Program-made: the position numbers and the translations under genes
Part shown: piece by piece, positions 55,108-64,000 of the stretch
How the letters are laid out: each line of letters starts with the position of its first letter
How positions within the stretch are numbered: position 1 is the first letter of the stretch
The notes under the pieces: generated by a model
Told to the model about the DNA's origin: nothing
What the model saw: only the letters and a program-made list of their open reading frames with translations
The model's database searches: none
Assembly (NCBI GenBank): GCA_013339895.1
Contig: JABACO010000022.1
Span: forward strand, 247,169 to 311,168
Length of the DNA: 64,000 bases
Direction of reading: 5' to 3'
From: Ephydatia muelleri
Taxonomy: Eukaryota; Porifera; Demospongiae; Spongillida; Spongillidae

Positions 55108-55440
55108 AGTGATGAGGTTGAGGAGTGATGCCGCATCTCTCGAACAATAACTGATGAGGTTGAGGAGTGATGCCACATCTCTCGAACAATAACTGATGAG
55201 GTTGAGGAGTGATGTCGCATCTCTCGAACAATAACTGATGAGGTTGAGGAGTGATGCCGCATCTCTCGAACAATAACTGATGAGGTTGAGGAGTGATGTC
55301 GCATCTCTCGAACAATAACTGATGAGGTCGAGGAGTGATGCCGCATCTCTCGAACAATAACTGATGAGGTTGAGGAGTGATGTCGCATCTCTCGAACAAT
55401 AACTGATGAGGTTGAGGAGTGATGCCACATCTCTCGAAGA
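55108..55440. repeat. 42-bp minisatellite, ~8 copies
   Basis: Unit tgatgaggttgaggagtgat plus gccgcatctctcgaacaataac. Three variants of one site (gccgc, gtcgc, gccac) occur, with gccgc and gtcgc alternating in the middle of the array. The 42-bp unit keeps three minus-strand frames open (e.g. LLFERCGITPQPHQ), but there is no supporting gene structure. Confidence 0.93.
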
Positions 55441-55870
55441 GCACATCTTGAAATGACGCAAGTTTGGTTGTGTTTTCAGCAAAACAATGAGATCATGTAC
55501 ACTTGTAAACCCTCCGCCATTTTTAATTGCACAATTATGCAGAGGGATTAGAAATCGATCACATGTGCTGCACATTGAATAGGTAGCTATGCATACCATC
55601 TGACCTTGCGTTTTTGCACCTTGATGCAGGTATAGTACGGTGAAGTAAAAGCACAAAAACCAGTCATTCAATCCGAAAGAGTACAGTTTGTCATTGAAAT
55701 CCAGTACCTACAAGAATCAACTGTCTGATTTATCGTTTTGTGGCTCTTGCCTCATTGAAAACGTATTCTAGAAAAGAAAAACGTATTTTGGAAAAGAATT
55801 GTTAATTTGGTGGGGCAGTTTTTTTTGTCTGACAGTTTCTGCTTAACTACAGCACTTGTAACAAAACACG

Positions 55871-55903
<33 letters not shown>

Positions 55904-56879
55904 GCCACAGTCCACAACCTATAGTTGTGGACTGTGGCCCCTTGGCTTCCCCTAACTGCTGTACCCAATCCTTTTTGAACACATACTTCAAACGTGATCA
56001 ATGGTTCGCAAAAGCAGCAGTCATACGCACTATCTAGGCTAGTGGTCTCATTATAACAGAGTGGCAATTGCAAGACCCGTACCTCAGGCTGCCGATAGAG
56101 AAACAAAAGCATCATTCCCCTTACAAATCTTGAGCAGCAACACCTCCTCTTGCTTCGATCTTTGTTCCGTTCCGTGTAACTCAACTTCATAATGGCAAGA
56201 ACTAGAGAACAAGTGTTCGCCCCCAATTCCGTTATTATGTTGTGGTTTCTGAGTGACAACATAATTAAAACTGCGCCAAAATTTTATCGAGTGGCTCACT
56301 TCCACCCCCATTCAATGTGTCAGACCCTACACCGAACATAGCGTGATGTAATCCACCCAAGTCAAGCGACTGGTACATCCTCGAAAGAAGTACAGGAAAA
56401 CATCAATCAGCTGTCATCAAAATACCACAGGCCTGTGATATGCATGGGAGAAGTTCCAATGAGGAATTATACCATGATTTGAAAGCTGTCACTGAGATTT
56501 CAGAGTGTACCCAGCTTGTACAAGCTCTTCCTAAAGATTCATTTCTGAGCATCTTCTGGCAGCAGCAGTTGAAAGCAGCATCCTTCAGAAAACATGCAGT
56601 GGCATCCACTGATGATACGCGTACTTTATTGGACTGATGGAATAATTATTTGATGCTCTAAATCTAAATTTCATAACTTCAACCATGGAGCCAAGTCATG
56701 TCAACTTAAGCATCTGTGCCAAGACCCTTGGAATGTTTCTTTGGGCTACAGAGGCAGCATGAGGCTGTATCGAGAATCCAAATTCACAAACAAATACTGA
56801 AGCTCTGCGAGTGATAAACTCATTATGCATCTTGAGCTCATCCAAAGGCAACTGTCGCCATGAACCTGAAAAAGCTGGT
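55441..56879. other. Gene-poor stretch with possible transposon debris
   Basis: A short GT repeat at 55871-55903. At 56440-56637 a 65-codon plus-strand frame (HGRSSNEELYHDLKAV) is followed in another frame by MQWHPLMIR. That phrase resembles transposase-like proteins of the P/THAP type, but the match is short and I do not assign it. Confidence 0.4.
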
Positions 56880-58273
56880 GAACTACTTCAGACCAAGATA
56901 AATGTGAATCATTGCCAAAGCAAAGACATACTTTATCTGGGCAAAACATGTATAACCGATCTTCCATATTGTCAAGTATGCATACACCTAAGCCAACCAT
57001 TGCACTGTGTGATTTTCGGTTTTGCAACTTCTACTTTGAAAACATGTATTGCACTAGCAACAGGTGCGTGTGTTTCTGTATTATCATTTATGAATTGGGA
57101 TCATTGCAATGAAAAGAGACCTAATTCATATTTTTGCCACTTTCTAGGACAAGCAAAAGGGCACTGTATGGTTAGGAGGAGTCACAAAATTGTTCTCCAA
57201 GCAATAAGATTTGAAAGCATCTACCTCGCACATTCCACTGATAGTGCAAAACACTCTAAACCACCAATCATTTGTTGTAACTGCATCCTCAATTCCAATC
57301 CTCCTTTGCCTCAGGTGGTTGTGTACATCGATAATCCATGCTGCCTGGAAGTACTCCTTGACTGCTGAAGTTCTGTGCACTGTACGAGTGATTCGCTCAT
57401 TGCAACATGTCACATCATTTGGTTGCCATCGCATCTTTACATGAGGGTCAGTGGACAAGGTGTGGTGATCAGACCCACAAAGTATCTTCTTTGGCCGTCC
57501 CACAGTGCCAGGCTCATTCCATGCATGTCCAAAAATGATTTTCTGGCCCCCCTTGATGTTTACTGCACATGCGTTGAACAGTACGTGTCTCCCCTTGTGT
57601 GGCATCATCATTCCATGCCAGTGACTGGAGATACTTCTACTTCTTAGGAAATCCTGCAGAAGCTGTTTTGAGCCAGCATCCCTGTTTTATGTTCTTACTG
57701 CGCCACCTCATGACGCCAGAGGAGCTTGAACTGCCTGTCAGTGGCAGCCGTCCTTCGCGAGTGGGCCAATTTGTCACTCCACCCTCCATTTTTTCCCATT
57801 TCAAAACCTCATCGCCCAGCTTGCACTCCAGCGGGTCATTTCCATCATTTTCGCCCCCTGTCTTCTTCTAGTACACCATCCTCAATATCTTCATTTTCAT
57901 GGTCTTCTTCTTCCTCTTCAATAGCCTCATGATGTGAGTTTTCGGCAATTGAAATGTGTTCCGCATCAGCGCCATTACCTGATAAAGCTTTTTATTCGGT
58001 TTCCAAAAGAATTTCCCATGATCCAGAGGAATTGCTACTCCACCAATAAATCACTCAACTCTCCATACATTTTTTGTGATGGAAACCATTTTGCCATTTA
58101 AGCTAGCTTCCTTCCAATTCGAACCGAATGTGTGCATCAATGCATCTTTCGCTTCTGTCAACTGCCCGCCTTGTCAAGAAACCACTTCGTTTGGCTTTGG
58201 AGTTAGAAAAGATACACTAGCCTTTCTGTTTGGCACCGATAGGTGGGTCCCAGCAGGTCCTTGTGAAGCCATT
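56880..58273 (-). pseudogene. Decayed piggyBac-type transposase (DDE_Tnp_1_7)
   Basis: On the minus strand, the clearest part is a frame at 57611-57144 with KMRWQPNDVTCCNERITRTVHRT, AAWIIDVHNHLRQRRIGIED and NDWWFRVFCTISGMCEVDAF. This matches the C-terminal catalytic region of piggyBac-type transposases (ITRTV.RP...., IDVHDHLRQGSLALE, WWHRVFATVLGM). Farther upstream, toward 58270, are pieces such as WKEASLNGKMVSITKNVWRVE. Downstream, near 57030-56900, KSHSAMVGLGVCILDN and KVCLCFGNDSH may be the remains of the C-terminal Cys-rich domain. Several stops and frame changes separate the parts, so this copy is inactive. No TTAA-bounded ends were found. Confidence 0.75.
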
Positions 58274-58934
58274 TTAATTATCAACTATCGTGTCAAATTT
58301 ATACACAAGAGTTAATTGGAAATTGACTGGTATACATGTCAGTTGCCAGGTTAACCGGGCAGTCGTCGCTTATAGATTAAGGCTCAAATGTCATAGGAAG
58401 TGTACAACCAGTTGGTTTGTGGTTGGGATAAAAATGTGCAAACCAATAAGATTGGTGAAAAAATCATTACAACTGAACAAGTATAAGTAACTTATATTAA
58501 TAAGCCCCAATCTGTTAATTTGCATATGTGTGCAATAGGTACAGCATTCCCAAAGCTTAAGCGCCGCTCCATTAAGCTGCTGGCTCATAATAGAGAGAAC
58601 AGAGTTAACTGTGGCCATGGCATGTTGTTGCAGTTTTATTTTATCTGGCTCGAATACAGGGTTCCTTATCACGCACTTGAACTGATTGCGGACTCAAAAT
58701 GAATGTAACTTCTTATTAAGAACATGTGGAATACCTTCCCATTGAAAACATTGATGTTCACATTAGCTGATAGAAAGAAAAGCAGACTTGATTAATCCAT
58801 TGACTCGGAATTGAATTATTATACTAGTACAAAGAAGATTGTAAATTTTAATGATTCACCAAAGCTGTCCATTAAAAAATGAGATATATTTACTAGAATT
58901 TAAGCAATTGTGACACCATGCATATATACTATCA

Positions 58935-59610
58935 TTAATCAGATATATGGAAGTTCTATGAGATTTTGATCACTGTGGATTTATGTTTATCACGTACAAC
59001 TCAAATTGTACGATATCAGATTCCTATTTTCAATACTTTGTCCTACATCATTTCTCTGTGTGGAAATGTATTTTGGTGTCTTGCACGAGCACAGTGCCAA
59101 CGTTACAAGGTCTGATACCCCATGGGGTTCAAAAGTGTCACATCTTCAGGTAAGAGCGTTCAAATTGCTTCAAATTTGGTGTATACGTAGATGGGTCCTG
59201 TCGCTATTGATATGTTCTGTTTGTTAATTTTTACTTGATCCATTAGGGAGATAGATTTGTGCAATTTTATCCACATTTCCCGCTCGATATGCACCACTAT
59301 TGTCCAAATAAATTGGGACAATAATAACAGAACAGTTCAACAGAACCCATCTACACAATTTGAAGCGATTTGAACGCTCCTACCCGAAGAAGTGGCAATT
59401 TTGAACCCCATGGGGTATTGGACCTTGTAATGTCAGCACTATGCTTGTGCAAGGCACCAAAATACATTTTCACATAGAGAAATGATGTAAGACGAAGTGT
59501 TGAAAACAGGAAGTCGGTAGCATTAACCGTCAAAATATAGCAATTTAAGTTTTAAGTTATAAACATAAATCCACAATGATCAAAATCTCATAGATTGTTC
59601 TGTATGTTCC
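58935..59610. mobile_element. Diverged foldback element, ~270-bp arms
   Basis: Left arm about 58935-59205 and right arm about 59335-59610 are inverted copies with many differences. Shared landmarks are gagattttgatca, catttctctgtgt, gaaatgtattttggtg, ataccccatggggttcaaaa and cgttcaaat. The spacer is about 130 bp. Coding is absent. The higher divergence suggests it is older than the element at 11624-11921. Confidence 0.75.
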
Positions 59611-61079
59611 AAAAACAGTATTTGTTTTGTCACAAAGATCTGCAGGCTTTCTGAAGCCTATCCACTGAGCCCTCAATATTGTCATTGTAACGCGTTCTCT
59701 GGAGATCACAGCAATGAATGCATCCCTTCGCCCTTGTACTCAGTTCTTTATCTCCAGCCTCTGTTCATGATCACCGAAGGCATTCGGTAGAAACAGCATT
59801 ATTGGGACCAGAAGAGCCTATTACTACGCACAGCACCATGAATTGCTGTGCACACATCATCATTACGTTATATGATATGTGAATTCCACAGCAACCCAAT
59901 TACTTCGTATCACATGACATCTCCATTCTGATTGGTACGCCAACATTCCGGCACTGGCACACCGTTGGCGTTAGATATTCTCTAATACATACGTCAGAGC
60001 ACGCGAGTCTAAGCGATAGTTGGGCTCTCTGATCTAGCCCGGGTCGAACCATGTAGTCAGAGCCAGGCTGAGAGATTGCAACAAAGAAACTGTACACAGG
60101 TCTGCATGTTGCCCATGGTTTGATTGCATGTCTTCGGGAAAACTGCGCATGCGCACGCATTTTAATGTAGCGCTTTTATTTGAGAGATCGCGGCGTGACC
60201 ATGCTGTACACGCTGAAAGTCCTAAGCTTATGAGGGAGGGAAGGCAAACATATAGCGTGTGGGAAGACTACGAACCCCTCGCGTTGGGTACTTTGTCTCT
60301 TGTCCGGGACAATAACCAACGGACGATGATAGGAAGAATCAGTCATAAATAAAACGCACCATACATTGCTACACGCATGCGACACACATCGGACATATCT
60401 CAACCATTTTCTTAATGCGCAGGTACTATCTACACGGTGGCTTAATAGGCCGGTCAAATTTATGCGTATGGAGAACTATACGTGTAGAACTCACAGATCA
60501 GTTGTATCAACTAGATGATGCCACGTACTCTGTAATAGCTGGACACGTCCTGAGCAGGCCTGAGTTCAGTAGAAGCGCAACTTCCTAGTTAACGTTCAAC
60601 CACGTGCAATAATAGCGGCACTGTTTCAAAATATTCGTACCTGTAAAATTTCCTGACTCGTTTTATTGTTCGAATACATGTGCTATTTGTGCGATCATAT
60701 ACGTACATAGGTAGTATACAGGTATACAGTATAACATCACTATACATTAGCCTCACTACTCAATCTGTAATATGCCGTCAGACGCGGATATAGGAAGACT
60801 GTGAGAGTGCGGTCCGAATTTTGAAATTGTAAATGCAAGTTTGACCAAAAATACGTGGAGACTAACGACTCACACGTTCCTAAGTAAGGACGTCTAGAAA
60901 TAAAGCTCATCGCATTTTACGATGATAACTGGAGGGGAGATCCGCGACTGTGTGTAAGAACATACGGAAAGATGATAACATCGTATCCAGGTAAAGCCAT
61001 GCATGCAGTCTGGCTCCTTCATCTGACAGACATCTGTGGGCTGTGTACATAAAGTGCTGAATCTCATACACAAATCATT
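59611..61079. other. Intergenic stretch without recognised gene
   Basis: Only short random open frames. About 59930-59960 resembles part of the nested element at 51611-52162. No RNA gene or array seen. Confidence 0.55.
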
Positions 61080-61705
61080 TCAACTGCACAGGGCACCTCC
61101 AGGTGCCTTCTGCACAATGTCTCCAGCCACACATCCAGGTGCCTTCCACACAATGTCCCCAGCCACACACGTGGCTTGCACAGTAAGAGACTCATCCAGA
61201 AACACCAGATCTGCATCCGCACCATAGTTCAATGTCCCCTTAGTGCCATCTAATCCGAGAAGCTGGGCTGGGTGAAGAAGAGTGGCTGCCTCAATGGCCT
61301 GAGCCAGGGTGCACTCTGACCAATGAGAACAGTGAGTGGTATCTGGATCATGTGATGCCACTCACCTGTTGCCTTCTTGAATACATTTATCGATGGTGGC
61401 CACACTATGTGAGGGGGGAGAGGAAGGGAAGGAGGAAGGGAGGGAGGAAGGGAGGGAGGGAGAGGAGAAGTAGTCAGTCCACCTAAAATGATATTGCATA
61501 ATGCAAAGTTTACCTTTGGTGAAAGACAGCAGTTCCGCACACCATAGAATATATAATCTATGCGCGCACACACAATGGTCACATACCTTCCTGCCAATGT
61601 AATCTTGGCCACACCCTCCTTGACAGTCACCTTCTGTCTCTGAGGAAATGGCTTCCATTAGGAAGGTACCTGTGACTGCGATGGCGTCGGTGATCAAGAT
61701 GATGC
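61080..61705 (-). pseudogene. AMDHD2: 3' fragment of N-acetylglucosamine-6-phosphate deacetylase, frame-disrupted
   Basis: The intact enzyme deacetylates GlcNAc-6-phosphate in amino-sugar breakdown. Three exon-like blocks are visible on the minus strand: 61705-61587 (IILITDAIAVTG, then LPNGSHFL and QKVTVKEGVAKITLAG in other frames), 61404-61366 (SVATIDKCI, then VFKKAT in another frame) and 61315-61080 (CTLAQAIEAATLLHPAQLLG, GTLNYGADADLVFLDESL, VQATCVAGDIVW), with plausible splice sites between them. They match human LVTDAIPALG, GSIAPMDVCV, HPAQLLGL and GADADFVVLDDSLHVQAT in order. At least three frame changes fall inside conserved blocks, and no upstream exons were found as far as 64000, so it is a decayed or partial copy. 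A roughly 33-bp duplication repeats VAGDIVWKAPG near the C terminus. Confidence 0.78.
61400..61465. repeat. GGGA/GGAA purine-rich simple repeat
   Basis: gaggggggagaggaagggaagg-type units lying just upstream (in gene order) of the middle AMDHD2 block and forming its polypyrimidine acceptor tract on the minus strand. Confidence 0.8.
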
Positions 61706-61984
61706 CTGCACAGAGGTTGATACCAATGCAGAGAAAGGTAAGAGCCAATATTATCAACATCTTAGCAGCTTCGTATTGGCCTCTCGATAAGCTTGGTGGA
61801 GGCTACTTCCATAGGCCATTCAGGAAATGTTGTTGCATGCGAGCCAAAAAGGGATTACAAGCTAAATAAATATTTTCCTTTATTTGTCTGGACAAGCTTA
61901 CTACTATCTAGTTGATAGGTTTGAAGAGAGATTTTGTAACCCTTGTGGCATAGCATTGTGATGTACTCATTAATAGATACTCCC

Positions 61985-62385
61985 ACTGTTATTCCCACCC
62001 CCACCATGTCATGCCCCACACCTACCTTGTTATGCTCCACCCCCACCACGTTATGCCCCACCCCCACCATGTTATGCCCCACCCCCACTTTTTATGCTCC
62101 ACCCCCACCATGCTATGCCCCACCCCCACATGTTATGCTCCACCCCCACCATGTTATGCCCCACCCCCACATGTTATGCTCCACCCCATGTTACGCCCCA
62201 CTCACCATGTTATGCTTCACCTCACTATGTTATGCTCCAACCCCACCTGTTAAGCCCCACCCCCACATGTTGTGCTCCACCCCCATGTTACGCCCCACTC
62301 ACCATGTTATGCCCCACTCACCATGTTATGCTTCACCCCACCATGTTATGCTCCAACCCCACATGTTAAGCCCCACCCCCACCAT
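61985..62385. repeat. ~20-bp C-rich minisatellite
   Basis: About twenty copies of ccccacccccaccatgttatg with deletions and t/c changes in the first part. Stops are absent in some frames (YAPPPPC-type peptides), but nothing suggests a gene. Confidence 0.93.
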
Positions 62386-62392
62386 CCAATTG

Positions 62393-62560
62393 GGATCGTT
62401 TCTGCTAAAAGGGACCTAACGCATCAAGATTTCAAATTTTTTTAATATTCTAGAAGTCTGAAATGTTCTCAACACATTGCTTCTTACGCACTGAGGATCG
62501 GAGTATCGAGTTGTAAGGCTCTGAATTTTTTATGAACAATACATTTCATTACATTTGTAT
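62393..62560 (+). mobile_element. Short inverted-repeat element (GGATCGTTTC family), copy 3
   Basis: Starts ggatcgtttctg at 62393 and shares attctagaagtctgaaa, actgaggatcggagtat and gttgtaaggctctgaa with copy 1. The right end (gaaacgatcc) is not visible, so this copy is truncated or decayed. Confidence 0.55.
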
Positions 62561-64000
62561 TGCGCGTACTGAAAATTTTAGCGCCTAAGTATCCTGCTTA
62601 TTAAATTTCAGTCAGTTAATTATTAAAAATTCATTTAATGATGGTTATTAATCACTACTATCTATCGATATAACTAATCGTGTAGGATTGGCTCCGTGGG
62701 CGTGGTTTTTGATGGAGCTTTTTTAAATGGAAACGAAGCGTTGCCTCCACTCGCCTGCTGGTATATACTCTATCAAATATGCATGCAACATACTCATTGT
62801 TAAACGGTGCCGTTATCGTGGAGCGACAGGTCGGCACTTTAATATCTGCCATTTAATTTTTCTCTTCTTATTCTCCTTCGTTTCATCACGTGTAACACGC
62901 GTCAGGAACATCGTACAAAGACGAAATAAACATAAGATTGTATCATTTTACTTCCAGAGGTGCCTTTTCATAAACATAAGATGTAAAATCATTAGCTGGG
63001 GATGATATTAATCGGAAATCTCATGCGTGGGCGCCACTTTATAGTCGGAAAGTATTTTTATTCATGTAGAATAACTTCATGACACTTACTATGCACTTAA
63101 GTAGCGAAAGAATTCTAGTGGTGAAAACCATTTCGGGAAATCGTCCTAAAGTAGAGCAGGTGCAAATTCATTAACGCTCCATATGCGCGCAATTATGACG
63201 TCATCCACATCTTTAATGGAAGAGTACGAAGTACGGCTGCTAAGCTTTTACTTGTAAAGTGAGATGCCGTACCAACAAGTTCAAGTATCTGGGGTGGTAT
63301 GGACAAACGAAGATAATTTTAAGCTGCATGAGCAGTAGTGATATATTTGATTTGCAAGTCTGTTTTGAACAAAATTGTTGACTATGTAAAAAAAAAACCT
63401 CCGTGCACAACGATTGATTTATATATAAAAACCAATTGAAAGTGAAAACGAAATTTATGCAGGTAATTCTGGTTTGAATTGATTTCATTTTGTTACGCAT
63501 ATTGAAGAATACATCATCTGAGTTACTGGCGGGTCAAACTGCTGACATTCCCTGGGGATGTCAGTACGAGTGCAGTCGTTCATTGCTGAGGAGGAAAATT
63601 GAGGCCATACATGTGAACCTTCTGTACACAGCCAGCTTGCAAGGAGCAACAAGAAGTGGTTGACATACAATGGAGGAACACAGGAGAGAGAAGGAAAAAT
63701 GGCAGCAAATCCAGGCCATGGTTGAGCGTATGAATAACCCGTCCCACTTCGTAGACAGCAAGGCAATGATGTGCTTTGCATGCAACACTGTGGCCTCTCT
63801 AAGTCTCCACTGGCAGATATAATTGCATATAATTGCAGACCTCATCAGATGGTGTGGTGGTGCAGGATCACCCGAAAATTGTAGACAGTCACTGTCCTAC
63901 GAATGACATAGCCACGGTCCTCAAGGCTGTCATAAACTTGGCATTACCTTTCTTGCATTCAACGTGTGGATGGCCACACTGTATTAATCGCCGTAATTGG
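62561..64000. other. Right-edge stretch without recognised gene
   Basis: Small open frames only. Around 63540-63890 the sequence looks somewhat exon-like on the plus strand (ERMNNPSHFVDSKAMMCFAC in one frame), but no domain or splice structure could be fixed. Confidence 0.45.

Noticed and set aside
55105-55671. 188-codon minus-strand frame ending in SYCSRDAASLLNL repeats
   Set aside because: Mostly the 42-bp minisatellite, which is open in several frames; the upstream part resembles nothing.
56440-56800. Possible P/THAP-type transposase fragment (MQWHPLMIR)
   Set aside because: The match is one short phrase and the frames around it are broken; not enough to assign.
63485-63890. Exon-like sequence near the right edge
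   Set aside because: Stops interrupt the better frame, and neither splice sites nor a domain could be fixed.

Overview
The window is animal nuclear DNA with split genes, GT-AG introns of about 50 bp to 3.1 kb, very abundant CA/GT microsatellites, many minisatellites and scattered short inverted-repeat transposons. Gene content (a metazoan LSD1 with tower insert, a BRCA2 with BRC repeats, a multi-death-domain membrane protein, a T1/BTB protein with a beta-rich tail, and an intronless beta-helix/multi-pass membrane protein of a family I associate with sponges and other early-branching invertebrates) points to a non-bilaterian animal, most likely a demosponge. That placement is an inference from protein style, not from a database match.

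Layout. 1-7.9 kb: the 5' half of KDM1A/LSD1 on the minus strand (ten exons, running off the left edge), with a 2.2 kb inverted-repeat transposon inserted in its last visible intron, touching a splice donor. 7.9-10.0 kb: no convincing gene. 10.06-11.52 kb: a small low-complexity gene or gene fragment with three exons of like phase. 11.62-11.92 kb: an exactly palindromic transposon. 12.1-15.97 kb: a 1288-residue membrane protein on the minus strand, head to head with a giant BRCA2 homologue at 17.0-35.9 kb on the plus strand. 38.3-47.9 kb: a 16-exon gene with one hydrophobic N-terminal segment, three death domains and a Cys/His-rich C-terminal module. 48.14-48.30 kb: a stray 165 bp copy of BRCA2 coding sequence. 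48.7-51.2 kb: complete KRR1 on the minus strand (ten exons). 51.4-52.4 kb: a hAT-like element carrying a second inserted element. 52.7-53.8 kb: an intronless BTB/coiled-coil/beta-rich protein (minus). 55-64 kb: gene-poor, with a 42 bp minisatellite, a decayed piggyBac transposase, a foldback element, a decayed 3' fragment of AMDHD2 and a 20 bp minisatellite.

The central feature is BRCA2. It holds nine canonical BRC repeats, twelve copies of a second BRC-like repeat in which the phenylalanine of the RAD51-binding FxxA motif is leucine, and several other coding minisatellites, all with unit lengths divisible by three; its introns carry arrays with units of other lengths. The genes are mostly housekeeping chromatin, DNA-repair and ribosome-assembly functions plus two likely signalling or immune proteins; nothing suggests an operon. 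All exon models were made by eye from splice motifs, reading phase and remembered family sequences; no search was run.
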